A stretch of DNA of 64,000 nucleotides, from NCBI RefSeq assembly GCF_019649055.1, contig NW_026570304.1, positions 496,001 to 560,000 on the forward strand, written 5' to 3'. Positions 1 through 7,900 of the stretch are shown here, piece by piece. The notes under the pieces are model-generated. The model was given only the letters and a program-made list of their open reading frames with translations. It made no database searches and was not told the DNA's origin. Each line of letters begins with the position of its first letter. Position 1 is the stretch's first letter. The stretch comes from Paramacrobiotus metropolitanus. Its lineage: Eukaryota; Tardigrada; Eutardigrada; Parachela; Macrobiotidae. The translations under genes and the position numbers were made by a program.

Positions 1-120
1 ATTAAAAAACCCTTTGTGTGGTTTCCTGTACACAGAGTACAATTCAGAAATCGCTACTCAAAGTGACCGAAATACGCAAGATATCGTAGTATTGTTGGTA
101 TTTGCGATTTGTTATTGCAG

Positions 121-329
121 CGGATCTGATCAGGGAGCGCGTTAACCCCGGATGCGCGTACCTGAATGGGAAGCTGTACGTTATTGGAAGGGACCGATGG
201 GTAGAGGATGGATACTGCAGCATCGAAGTGTACGATCATGAGACGGACAGCTGGACGCTGCAGGAATGCCAAATACCGGAGAGCGAGTACGGCTTCGATT
301 GTGTGGTCATGAAAATGAAACCCGGCTGA
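121..329 (+). CDS. Terminal exon of a BTB-Kelch gene (copy A, rest off-window)
   Basis: The exon begins right after a 3' splice site (gttattgcag at 111-120) and runs in frame to a TGA at 327-329. It encodes the last Kelch blades of a substrate adaptor. Residues such as GCAYLNGKLYVIGRDRW and YDHETDSWTL show the Kelch pattern of a Gly-rich strand followed by spaced Tyr and Trp. It is a close paralogue of the last exon of the Kelch gene at 21615-24597; both end in a DCVVMKMK-type tail. The first 120 bases are intron. Since the window starts inside the gene, I cannot tell whether it is functional. Kelch proteins of this type usually present substrates to cullin-3 ligases; that role is inferred from the family. 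Confidence 0.85.
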
Positions 330-493
330 CGCACGATCCGACCAACGGCTAACCATGTGTGGTTTATTTTCCGGTTGTGTCTTAATTGCGTTTTGAATTG
401 TCAGATACGTTTTTTGCCGTATGTTTCAAGCCTTTTTAATGACGTTGTGATGTTTCTGCCGGAATTCCTAGGTCGACTGCGAAGCGATATTGG

Positions 494-498
494 GTTTC
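494..498. repeat. Target-site duplication, left (gtttc)
   Basis: The gtttc directly before the AG tip at 499 is repeated directly after the CT tip at 15063-15067. Five bases are shared; a sixth does not match (g at 493, t at 15068). Confidence 0.75.
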
Positions 499-702
499 AG
501 TAGAATGAGCAGCCACTGAGCGCCAAGAACACCCCAGGGGGCCGCGCAGTAACACCTGCCGGCCATTAACTATACAATTAAATTTAATTTAAATAAAACA
601 ATAGGTATACGTAATTTATACTAATTTAATTAGATTACGTAATTCATTAGTGGAAACAATGGCTAATTTACAGTTTTTTTAATTAGTGAAATAAAAATAC
701 TA
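499..702 (+). repeat. Left terminal inverted repeat of the Polinton
   Basis: The repeat starts AGTAGAATGAGCAGCC and matches the reverse complement of 14858-15062. The first ~155 bases are identical except for one C/A difference near 565 (ccggcc against ccggca). The inner ~50 bases are AT-rich and diverge through small changes. AG at the tip is typical of Polintons, where the integrase processes and joins the ends and a terminal protein may prime replication. Confidence 0.96.
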
Positions 703-1099
703 CAGTAGAGTAGCTTTAATGAAAAAATTTCCGCCGTTTTATCCCGGTCACCAAAAACCATGAAAGAATTCCCCGTACCACATTTGCAAAATATCACCTC
801 CGTACCACGCATACAACATTCAAAACAATTTTATCCCCTCGTTACCGCGCGCATAACTAAAAACAACAAATCATCCCCGGCACCACGCGTACACATAACA
901 AGAAAACAAATGACACTGCAACCACTCCGATGCATTTACGAAGCAAAACAAAACAACTACGCATCCACTCATTCCGAATTCCGCGTTCCGTCCACATCGC
1001 AGTTCCACTCAACGTCCTGCAAAAAGTACGAGTATTAATGTAAGTTGAATAGCGACAGCGTTTTTTCTTTAAATGATTAATCAGGCACACGCGTACAGC
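703..1099. other. Polinton subterminal region, no supported gene
   Basis: It lies between the left TIR and the last exon of the histone-fold gene. Its plus strand is unusually poor in G and rich in A and C from about 760 to 1020, with scattered tccgtaccacgc-like words. Open frames exist on both strands, but none has recognisable motifs. It probably holds the 3' flank of the minus-strand gene. Confidence 0.5.
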
Positions 1100-2985
1100 T
1101 CAGAACATGCGCAGTCGATTATGGAACTGCTTCGCAGTCATTTCCCCGGCAGGCACACGTGTAATGTTCCCATCCACTGCAACAACAACACCGTTTGGCT
1201 TCCGAACGCCACCCAGCAACTGCATACCCTCGACGGCAGCCTCCGCTTCACGTGGCTGGATAACATCGGTGCCGGCTAAAAGACATAATTGTTAAAATGA
1301 TTAAAATGGTAATAAAAAAACGATTAAAATTATTAAAAGAGTACCACTGCTTGGCTCAGCAGACGACGCCGAAGACGACGACGAAGAACGATCGCGCGCG
1401 GGGGCCACCCGCTGACCACCAAGTCCACGAGCCGTTGCCGGCAAACTGGGATTCACTCCATTAGGCCGACCAAGGCAGATACGCTTCGAGAGTGCAGGGG
1501 CTGGACTCGGTGAGCGCGCACGGACCGGCGCAGCTGTGCGTGTACCGCGGGACCCTTGCATTCCACGAGGCGCACGTCCGCGCGGTGCTCCCCGCGAACA
1601 CACGGCAGTTCCTGGGGCTTTCTTTGGGGATCGAGTGCGCTGCACTTCAGCCGTAGATGTACGGCCACGGGCCGACACAGCATTTCCACGCCCTCGAATG
1701 GCCCGTCCGGGCCGCATGCTACGTCCGCGTGTGCCTACAAAAACATTTTTGCACATAATTATGAACTTAATGCGTCAGAATACGTACGCGGAGTCGGACT
1801 GGTCGGAATCGGCGCGACTTCTGCATCTTCATCCGAAGATGACTCCAGCGCCAAAGGACGCTTCCATCCACCGTGCGCGATAGGTTGTGCGGCTACGGCC
1901 ACGGCCGGTGCAGAACGTTGTGGTGCGGCAGCCGGTACGTACAGGTTTTGGCGGCGCTGTTTCTGGTACTCCAGATATTTATCAAGGTCACCTTCCGGAC
2001 TGAACCGAGGATCGTTGCGCAAGTTCTGCTCCCATGCATACTGAACAAGGTCAAGATTGCGCGGCATCACGGTTACACGATTGGCATGATCAGCCGCTGC
2101 GGCTCCTTTCTCGCAAATCTTAATAAGGAGGAACTCTGCCTTCTCCTGTAAAGCAAATAAGGCAGCCGACTGGATCGTAAAGTCAGGCCGTATGCCCTCC
2201 ATGACCTCCCGCACAAGACGCTGAAATGCCATGCGACCGCAAATTAATTCAACAGAATTCATTCGTTCGCGAAGTTTCCGCATTGCTTCGCGTCCCATTC
2301 GGTGGGTCAAAATGCGGTCCGGATCCGGTGCGCGCGTCGATGAGCCAGCTACACTCACTGCACTCGTACCACTGTCAGCAGTCGTACCACTGGCACTACT
2401 ATGTGGTGCATCTTTGTCAGGTTCCGCGACATTGGACTGCACAGCGACGTCCATATCGGCCTCGGGCTCCTCTCCGACACCCATTTCCTCCAAATCCGCC
2501 CGATTGGCCGCCGCGTCCTCTTCATCTGCTCCTTCGTCACCGGCCAGCTCCACACTATCTGCCGGTGGAGCGCGAACTGAGCTTATCATACGATTCACGG
2601 CCGCCAGTGTGCTAAAAAAATCGAATTTGGTTAGCATTAGCTTGTTGTAATACATAACATTATGCACAATGACCACCAAAATCGAATAATTTTATAAAGC
2701 AAAGTTCAAAAAGTTAATACACCGCGTACTGTACCTCAGGGCCGATGCGTCTGGAGTCTGTGCGGGAGTGTCTTCCGCAGTGTGTCCGGATGTGCCGTCT
2801 TGGAGCGGCGGAGTGGCACGCCCCTCTTCGTCGGAGGAGTAGCTGTCCCCGATGTCCGTGGTCAGTGGTTTACCAGTCTTACGACAGAGCAGCTGCTCCG
2901 TAGACGTTCGGGGTGTGGTACGGGGTAGGCCGGATGAGACGGGTTGCTGCTCCGGGATCTCTATAGAATCATCCATCTTCAACAA
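1100..2985 (-). CDS. Histone H3-fold protein with acidic and RG-rich arms (4 exons)
   Basis: My model joins 2985-2735, 2611-1788, 1734-1345 and 1275-1100. Every junction is GT-AG, the phases agree, and the total is 547 codons including TGA at 1102-1100. A second start, MDDS, lies at 2976. Exon 1 and the start of exon 2 are acidic and Ser/Thr-rich. Exon 2 holds an H3 fold (bases ~2030-2290), alignable without a gap from the alpha-N helix (AMRKLRER) through alpha-1 (AFQRLVREV), alpha-2 (QSAALFALQE) and NRVTVMPRNLDL. Loop 1 has canonical H3 length, not the longer loop common in CenH3. The His of the H3-H3 four-helix bundle is kept (ADHANR), but the paired Asp is Asn. Exon 3 is Arg/Gly/Ser-rich with RGR and SPKK motifs. 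Exon 4 encodes a compact ~57-residue module I do not recognise. Packaging or chromatin engagement of element DNA is inference. Confidence 0.85.
2612..2734 (-). other. Intron 1 of the histone-fold gene, containing IR cassette 1
   Basis: On the minus strand it opens with gtacag after CCTGAG and closes with a T-rich tract and TAG. The outer arm of IR cassette 1 provides the polypyrimidine tract and acceptor. Splicing restores frame between a split Ser codon on each side. Confidence 0.75.
2614..2693. repeat. Inverted-repeat cassette 1
   Basis: Arms read aaatcgaatttggttagc and accaaaatcgaataattt, separated by ~40 AT-rich bases. It belongs to a six-member family confined to this Polinton. This copy lies inside intron 1 of the histone-fold gene. 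Confidence 0.9.
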
Positions 2986-3087
2986 AAAAGATATTATTAC
3001 TCCCTAACAAATAAAATGCACCGAATACTTGCTCTAAACCGTCCTATACCATAATTGCTGTATATGAGTACAGTATATGTGAAGAGT

Positions 3088-3176
3088 GTAAAATTTCGAA
3101 TTTGGTAAGCAACTTGATCTACGAATACCATAACTAGTATGAAATGCCAACCAAAATCGAACTTTTATTTTTTCAG
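3088..3176. repeat. Inverted-repeat cassette 2
   Basis: It reads gtaaaatttcgaatttgg, a ~45 base spacer, then accaaaatcgaac followed by a pyrimidine-rich tract ending in cag. On the plus strand the ends look like a donor and an acceptor, though no flanking exon is known here. Confidence 0.88.
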
Positions 3177-3295
3177 CAGAATCTGTACAATAACCATGTT
3201 TTTACACCTCAGAATACGTCGCTATCACAGTAAAACGCACCGAATACTGCATCCTACATTACAACCTATGTATAAGTACAGTACATATGAATAAC

Positions 3296-3380
3296 GTAAA
3301 ATTTCGAATTTGGTAAGCAACTTGATCTACGAATACCATACCAGAACGTGATGCCAACCAAAATCGAATTTTTATTATTT
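3296..3380. repeat. Inverted-repeat cassette 3
   Basis: It is nearly identical to cassette 2 over its left arm and spacer (gtaagcaacttgatctacg in both). The acceptor-like cag of cassette 2 is lost here. The pair arose by tandem duplication of the surrounding ~210 bp. Confidence 0.88.
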
Positions 3381-3562
3381 CGTAAAAATCTGTACAGTAA
3401 TTATTTTTTTTTTACACCGCAGAACGTAACATATCACAAAAACAGAAGATCACATTATCAAAATGGAAGCGCAGACATCAGAGATTCAAACTACAGAATC
3501 TGTACAGAAACAAGTATGTACAAAATCAGAACTAATTTGTACAAAAAGCATATGTACAGTAA

Positions 3563-4207
3563 TTAAAGGTCGGTATGCTCATTAACCACCGACATTTCGG
3601 TACTTTCGGTACTGATAGCGTGGGCTACAGGAGCGCAACGACGCTTAAGAAAAACCACTGCGCTTGATATGGCCGCAATCAGGGTAATTACGCCGATGAT
3701 GGCGTAAACGACGTTGGGCACATTGAACGCGCTGTCGGGCTCGTCGGTCGGCGGCTTGGTCATCGGTGCCGGATCATGGTTCGCGGTGGTGGTTGCCGCG
3801 GGTTTGCTCGGCGATATACTCGTGCCCGAATCAGTCGTGTTCAGCGGCACCGTCGTTGTGGCTGTGACGGGGAGCCGTCCACAGTCTGATAAGACCGTAA
3901 ACTTGACGGTCGCGGGCTCTCCACAATCCAGGATCGGATTACCACGGGCATCGAACAGGCGCAGCCGCGGGAAAAATCGGGCAAGAGCAGCGTACGGGAC
4001 ACTATACAGCCTGTTCTTCTGGAACAGGACGACCTGCACCCAGTGTTCTGCAGCGCGCAGTGTGGGCAGAGTAGTCAAGTCCCGCCCGCCGCAGTTCACA
4101 ACGCCCTCGATGCGCTCGCACTGACAGTGGCTGAAACAGCGCGTCCATACACCGCACGCGCTGCTGGCCACTGACAGCAAGACCAAGACCTGAAGCAGGC
4201 GGTGCAT
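3563..4207 (-). CDS. Type I membrane protein with Cys-capped leucine-rich repeat
   Basis: This 214-residue protein begins with a signal peptide (MHRLLQVLVLLSVASSACG). An N-terminal LRR cap follows, with the spacing C-x3-C-x-C-x8-C, then DLTTLP and roughly one or two leucine-rich repeats (FPRLRLFDARGNPILDCG), like the short LRR ectodomains of platelet glycoprotein Ib-beta type. A Thr/Pro/Ser-rich stalk at ~120-160 leads to a transmembrane helix (VVYAIIGVITLIAAISSAVV), a basic stop (KRRC) and a short tail. I chose the ATG at 4207; ttgcag directly before it suggests a 5'UTR intron. Such a protein is not part of the usual Polinton set. A surface adhesion role and host capture are inference. Confidence 0.82.
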   Translation of the reverse strand: MHRLLQVLVLLSVASSACGVWTRCFSHCQCERIEGVVNCGGRDLTTLPTLRAAEHWVQVVLFQKNRLYSVPYAALARFFPRLRLFDARGNPILDCGEPATVKFTVLSDCGRLPVTATTTVPLNTTDSGTSISPSKPAATTTANHDPAPMTKPPTDEPDSAFNVPNVVYAIIGVITLIAAISSAVVFLKRRCAPVAHAISTESTEMSVVNEHTDL

Positions 4208-4376
4208 CTGCAACAAAACGATGAGTTAACAGCATTCTGACTTTGAACGCATATTCAACCAGATACGCAGACACGCACACACACACACACAAACATACAG
4301 TAGTTCTGCCGAAACTTTTGCCGATGTACCGTGCCACTGAAGATATATTCGCCGTTATTTTCACACGAGTTTGAGA
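4208..4376. promoter_or_regulatory. Divergent promoter region with CA microsatellite
   Basis: It separates the minus-strand LRR gene from the plus-strand ATPase block. An (ac)n run lies at ~4271-4292. The short spacing implies a shared bidirectional promoter, and a possible 5'UTR intron of the LRR gene ends at 4208. No clear TATA box is visible. Confidence 0.5.
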
Positions 4377-5129
4377 ATGTCTTTAGAAAACGCCGCTAAC
4401 GCTCTGTTCCCGGTCGGAACTGGAGAACGTATGATGAAAAACGGTGTTGTATACTACAGCACCGTTCAGCAGGACGACGTTCATATGCTACAAGGAGTTT
4501 ATCGGGATCTTTTTGCCCGTTTTACAGACGCTCAGAAGTATTATCCTGATCTCACTATTGGTGTTAGAGCGCAGTTTGTTAAGGAAACTTGGTTCCATCA
4601 ACAGCCGCTTGGAGAAGTAGCGTTTGCACTGTATCCTAAAGAGGAAAAGGGGACTAATATCGCCTTCAGAGAGAATCCAACTAAGTGTACCGAGGAAAAT
4701 TGGAAAGAATGGCGCCCCATCGTTCGCGATTTGGCACACGGTCGTATGCGGAACTATTTGAAGTATCAAATCAAGAAATGGCGCAAAGCCTGCCCCAGCG
4801 TCGGCTATCGTATCCAGCAAGTTATTACGTTCGAGTGCCCTGACGGTAGTGGTGTCAAAGTTTGGAATGAGACATGCACTGGTATATGTGGTGACGACGA
4901 CGATATCGTTCCTCCCGTACCAAAATTCGATTATTTTTATCAACGCGTGGACAAGTTCGAAAAGCTGAAGAAACTGGAACAGGGACGAGTTCCGTTCACT
5001 CAACCAGACGATCTGGGAGACGGGAAACGAGACACAAAGGGCGGGTTCACACCACCGGTTCATCCATCTTGGGGTGACGAGTTTGACGGAAAGCCGGCTG
5101 ACTTACTCATTTTTGACGATGCCAACTGA
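4377..5129 (+). CDS. Polinton protein of unknown function, first gene of plus block
   Basis: This 250-residue protein starts MSLENAANALFP; an ATG two codons upstream at 4371 is also possible. It is soluble and mixed-charge, with aromatic-rich motifs (WKEWRPIVRDLAHGRMRNYL), a basic stretch (KKWRKACPS) and an acidic, Pro-rich C-terminal third (DDDDIVPPVP, DLLIFDDAN). I see no catalytic motif, signal peptide or membrane helix. It leads a same-strand run with the small membrane protein and the packaging ATPase, so a virion or assembly role is plausible from context only. Confidence 0.7.
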   Translation: MSLENAANALFPVGTGERMMKNGVVYYSTVQQDDVHMLQGVYRDLFARFTDAQKYYPDLTIGVRAQFVKETWFHQQPLGEVAFALYPKEEKGTNIAFRENPTKCTEENWKEWRPIVRDLAHGRMRNYLKYQIKKWRKACPSVGYRIQQVITFECPDGSGVKVWNETCTGICGDDDDIVPPVPKFDYFYQRVDKFEKLKKLEQGRVPFTQPDDLGDGKRDTKGGFTPPVHPSWGDEFDGKPADLLIFDDAN

Positions 5130-5228
5130 TCAACTACAACTGGTACGTTTTTGTTCTGCAAATTCAGTTTGAAATTTCCGGTTTGAAATCATATTTTTAA
5201 TTTTGAAATTTTTTGATCCATAGAAATC

Positions 5229-5474
5229 ATGGACCCTGAAACGCCACCACCGATTCCCGTAGAGGAAAAGAACTCGCGGGGAATACTCATCTGGGCTCTA
5301 TTCTACGCCATACCGTTTGTATTTTCTCAACTTTTTCGTTTGGGTGCAGTCATTGTATTAAGAGTTACTGATCGATTTCCTATCCACAACATCATTATGC
5401 CTCTGATTTCGTTCGTTTTAAATGAATCACGTCGTTTGCTACTCGGACGTAATAATGGAAGTACAGTTGAATGA
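5229..5474 (+). CDS. Small membrane protein of the Polinton
   Basis: This 81-residue protein starts MDPETPPPIPVEE and has a Pro-rich N terminus. A hydrophobic helix follows (GILIWALFYAIPFVFSQLF) and a second hydrophobic stretch lies near 50-68 (IHNIIMPLISFVL), then a basic end (RRLLLGR). The 3' end overlaps the ATPase start at 5455 by 20 bases in another frame. Overlapping frames are the norm in this block. Its function is unknown; a membrane-associated virion protein is a guess. Confidence 0.62.
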   Translation: MDPETPPPIPVEEKNSRGILIWALFYAIPFVFSQLFRLGAVIVLRVTDRFPIHNIIMPLISFVLNESRRLLLGRNNGSTVE

Positions 5475-6114
5475 TGTGTTTTATCACCCAACTTCTATGT
5501 TATTCAGTGGGAATTCTGGTTCTGGTAAAACCACGTTTGTGGCAAATATTCTCCGATTTAATAAACTCTCGCAAGTTCCGGAACGGGTTTATTGGTTTTA
5601 TAAACAGTATCAGTCCTTATACGATCAACTTGTAAAGGAAGGATTTCCAATTACTTTTATCGAAGGTTTGCCAGAAGAAATTTCAAAGCCGAATTTTTTT
5701 GATAAAAAACAAGTTAACGTTTGTGTGATTGACGACTTGCACCTTGAAGAAAAAACGAGCAAACACGTTGCCCAATTATTTTGCAACGGTGGACGCCACT
5801 CCAATACAACGGTCATCTATCTGACACAAAATCTGTTTTTTAAACAGAGTTTTGGTCGAGATATACGGCTAAACGCCAAAGTCATTGTTTGTTTTAAAAA
5901 TCCTCAGGACCGGCAGCAACTACAAATCTTAGGACGCCAACTTTTTCCTAATAAACTTAATTATTTCATGGAAGCCGTCACGGCCGCTTTTGAGAAGCCT
6001 TTTGGTTATATTGTAATTGATTTGCAACACAATATAAGCGATCGATATCGGCTGAAATCGTCGATTTTCGGAGAGAACTTTTCTGGCTATACTGAAGTTT
6101 ATCTACAGGCATAA
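5455..6114 (+). CDS. FtsK/HerA-type genome-packaging ATPase (A32-like)
   Basis: This 219-residue ATPase has a Walker A loop at ~20-27 (GNSGSGKTT) and a Walker B strand (VCVIDDLH) with tandem Asp. A conserved polar block follows (GGRHSNTTVIYLTQNLF), as in A32-like enzymes of Polintons, virophages and NCLDVs. In that family the enzyme translocates DNA into the preformed capsid. I prefer the ATG at 5455 over 5422 because it leaves the usual short lead before Walker A. The TAA overlaps the next ATG (TAATG at 6112-6116). The frame is intact. Confidence 0.92.
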   Translation: MEVQLNDVFYHPTSMLFSGNSGSGKTTFVANILRFNKLSQVPERVYWFYKQYQSLYDQLVKEGFPITFIEGLPEEISKPNFFDKKQVNVCVIDDLHLEEKTSKHVAQLFCNGGRHSNTTVIYLTQNLFFKQSFGRDIRLNAKVIVCFKNPQDRQQLQILGRQLFPNKLNYFMEAVTAAFEKPFGYIVIDLQHNISDRYRLKSSIFGENFSGYTEVYLQA

Positions 6115-6443
6115 TGGAACGAAGTAAAACCGTTTCCAATATTGATTTACTGTCGTCAATAGCTAAGAGCAAGCCAAAACTTGCGAAAGCGATTATTAAA
6201 AATTCGGAAGACACTTTGATTGATGCCATTTCCGAATGTGCGCTCCAGATTGTTGAAGGCACGGTTCCCGTTTCTGAATCGTCGAAAGCTCAACGAGTTC
6301 GACGTTTATTGCCTTATTTAAAGTTATTGTCTAAAAAGTCTGTCTCCCGAAAAACTAAACGAAGTTTTCTGTTAGCAAAAGGTTTTGCTTTATTGTCTTT
6401 AATACTGCCTCCTGTGCTTAATTTTGTTTTGGGAAACGCTTGA
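6114..6443 (+). CDS. Conserved small helical Polinton protein
   Basis: This 109-residue protein resembles a short protein found in many Polintons and adintovirus-like elements. Its signature is 'KPKLAKAIIKNS... L.DAISECALQIVEGTVPVS', followed by a basic segment (RVRRLLPYLKLL, KKSVSRKTKRS) and a hydrophobic C terminus (FALLSLILPPVLNFVLG). The ATG overlaps the ATPase stop, and the 3' end abuts the next gene. The function is not established; the placement points to virion assembly. Confidence 0.8.
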   Translation: MERSKTVSNIDLLSSIAKSKPKLAKAIIKNSEDTLIDAISECALQIVEGTVPVSESSKAQRVRRLLPYLKLLSKKSVSRKTKRSFLLAKGFALLSLILPPVLNFVLGNA

Positions 6444-6445
6444 AA

Positions 6446-7174
6446 ATGGCACCACGAAGGTTTTTGTTAAATGAAGAACAGCTACGTGCTATCAGGAAAT
6501 CGCGAAGCCTGTCTCCCGTGCCTGTACAGCCTACGCATGCTCATCTGGACTATTATGCAAGTCCATTGACCAAGTCATACCGAGATATGACAAACTCACT
6601 GCAGAATCCGACAATGACTAGCAGACAGCGTTTAAATGCCCATAACGACGCTATGGAACGGTACAACAATTATATAGGACAGGCTACACTGCCTATGCAG
6701 CAGCATCCAGCGCAGCATCCTTTCGACGAAACTGATGCTGCAACGCATGGTAGCGATAAGTCCACAGATAGAGTGGTTTTTCTACTACCAGAGAAGCAAC
6801 AGAACAACGCACGCCATTTGCTAACGCACTTACAAGAGTACGGTCATTTTTCAATTGGGAAAAACCTGGAACTTGCAGTAAACGGGATTTTGAAAAACGG
6901 TACGAACGTTGTGGATTTAATCCGTTGGCTAACTACACCTACAAATCCAGGACCGTCACAAACTCCTCCAAATGGAATAGAAGAAGTATTCGAGGCAATG
7001 AAAAGTTGCAATGCGCCGGCTACGTTATTGCCGAATATGCAGCGTCGTAGAGCATATTTAGATTTTGAACCTTCCGATTTTTCTTTTAATACGCCAGAAC
7101 GAAACAGCAGTGGCAAACGAAGAAGCAAAGCCACCCCAGTTACGGTTCGCAAAAACTGGAAACATTTTGGCTAA
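6446..7174 (+). CDS. Conserved Polinton protein downstream of ATPase
   Basis: This 242-residue protein starts MAPRRFLLNEEQL; an ATG at 6440 is also possible and overlaps the preceding stop. The N-terminal half is polar and Gln/His/Pro-rich. The middle has a pattern seen in other Polinton proteins: VVFLLPEKQQNNARHLLTHL, then NLELAVNGILKNGTNVVDLI, that is, a helical LL..L segment followed by 'G..I..GTN..DLI'. The C terminus is basic (SSGKRRSKATPVTVRKNW). It is the last gene of the plus block, and IR cassette 4 begins 6 bases after its stop. A minor structural role is inferred from context. Confidence 0.75.
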   Translation: MAPRRFLLNEEQLRAIRKSRSLSPVPVQPTHAHLDYYASPLTKSYRDMTNSLQNPTMTSRQRLNAHNDAMERYNNYIGQATLPMQQHPAQHPFDETDAATHGSDKSTDRVVFLLPEKQQNNARHLLTHLQEYGHFSIGKNLELAVNGILKNGTNVVDLIRWLTTPTNPGPSQTPPNGIEEVFEAMKSCNAPATLLPNMQRRRAYLDFEPSDFSFNTPERNSSGKRRSKATPVTVRKNWKHFG

Positions 7175-7498
7175 ATCATCAAAATTTCGATTTTGGTGTG
7201 CATCTATGTTAACAAACCAACTCTGTTGATTGTATTGCCTACCAAAATCGAATTTTTCCGAGATATGCAAACTGTCGTGTGTGTTCAAGTGTTTAAGAGT
7301 CAAATAAATTCCGGAACCAAACGACGTTCTTTTTCCGCATTTTAATAGATAACCTTATACATAGGCAGAGAATATTGCTGCTTTTTCGGCATATGCTTCA
7401 AACATTTTCGAGGGTTTTACACACATGCAATTTCCTCTTAGCAAAAGCATACAGCATTTTATCATTGAATTGCAGTCTTTTGGGGTATTCAAACTTAT
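7175..7498. other. Intergenic gap between convergent Polinton blocks
   Basis: It lies between the plus-block stop at 7174 and the minus-block protease stop at 7499. It contains IR cassette 4 at 7181-7258 and otherwise AT-rich sequence with AATAAA-like words (aaataaa near 7303). It probably carries the 3' processing signals of both transcripts. I see no gene. Confidence 0.6.
7181..7258. repeat. Inverted-repeat cassette 4
   Basis: Arms are aaaatttcgattttggt and accaaaatcgaattttt, about 17 bp with a ~44 base spacer. Here the cassette is intergenic, directly after the stop codon of the plus-strand block. It cannot be an intron of that gene as annotated. Confidence 0.92.
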
Positions 7499-7898
7499 TT
7501 ACAATTTCACGTAACGTAAGACCGCGACAAGAGTAATAAAGAAAAATACAGAGAAGAGACCACAAAGTTTAGACTGAGGATGTTGGAGTTGGATCCGATT
7601 TTCCTGATAATGTCCATTGGTAGCCGGAAAATTTTCCGAGATAAATTTGTCAAACTCCATGCCGTAAAATAAAGAAGACTTACCAAAAAATCAAAGAAAA
7701 CGACATTTTACTGTTCTTAGCAAATATAGCTAGCCAGTGCTGTCCGGGTTCCGCGTGCTTGTCCGAGTTCACAATCAGTGCGAGCGGAAATTTTGGACTG
7801 GACACGGTTGGTAGCGTGTCTCGTGAGAACACTCCGAGGAATATTCTCTGAAGACAGCTATCGTGCTGCACGATATCTAGAAGCTTGATATTATTCAT
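7499..7898 (-). pseudogene. Adenain-like cysteine protease, frame-disrupted
   Basis: It starts at ATG 7898 (MNNIKLLDIV), three bases past the capsid gene stop. The first ~70 residues match the maturation-protease fold: FLGVFSRDTLP, ALIVNSD and the catalytic His in PGQHWLAIF. Near 7680-7700 the frame is lost. The Asp-containing strand (FFDF) is in a second frame. The rest, with YGMEFDKF, IQLQHPQ and the probable nucleophile in KLCGLF, is in a third frame that runs to TAA at 7499-7501. In the family this enzyme cleaves capsid and core precursors. The break could be a true inactivation, assembly error at T-rich tracts, or an unusual intron; gtaagt occurs at the site, but no sensible acceptor follows. 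Confidence 0.78.
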
Positions 7899-7900
7899 GT

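Larger units (their letters stand above)
2986..3562. other. Intergenic region with a ~210 bp tandem duplication
   Basis: A unit at ~3013-3200 (gcaccgaatact, gtacagtatatg, IR cassette, gaatctgtac) is repeated at ~3233-3410. It separates the start of the histone-fold gene from the 3' end of the leucine-rich-repeat gene, both on the minus strand. I see no coding sequence; it probably holds a promoter and a 3' end. Confidence 0.7.

Noticed and set aside
1073-1295. Plus-strand frames near the left Polinton end
   Set aside because: The minus-strand frame here joins the histone-fold gene in phase and has better coding character.
1301-1756. Independent gene for an RG-rich protein
   Set aside because: Its start lies inside a likely 53-nt intron and the frame fits exon 3 of the histone-fold gene. 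Its hydrophobic end is translated AT-rich intron.
1536-2650. Long plus-strand open frames opposite the histone-fold gene
   Set aside because: They are antisense to exons with clear histone homology and phase-consistent splicing, and contain no motifs of their own.
4488-5063. 191-codon minus-strand frame
   Set aside because: It is the shadow of the plus-strand gene 4377-5129; no domain pattern and no promoter logic.
7660-7700. gtaagt near the protease frameshift as an intron donor
   Set aside because: No acceptor at a sensible distance restores the frame.
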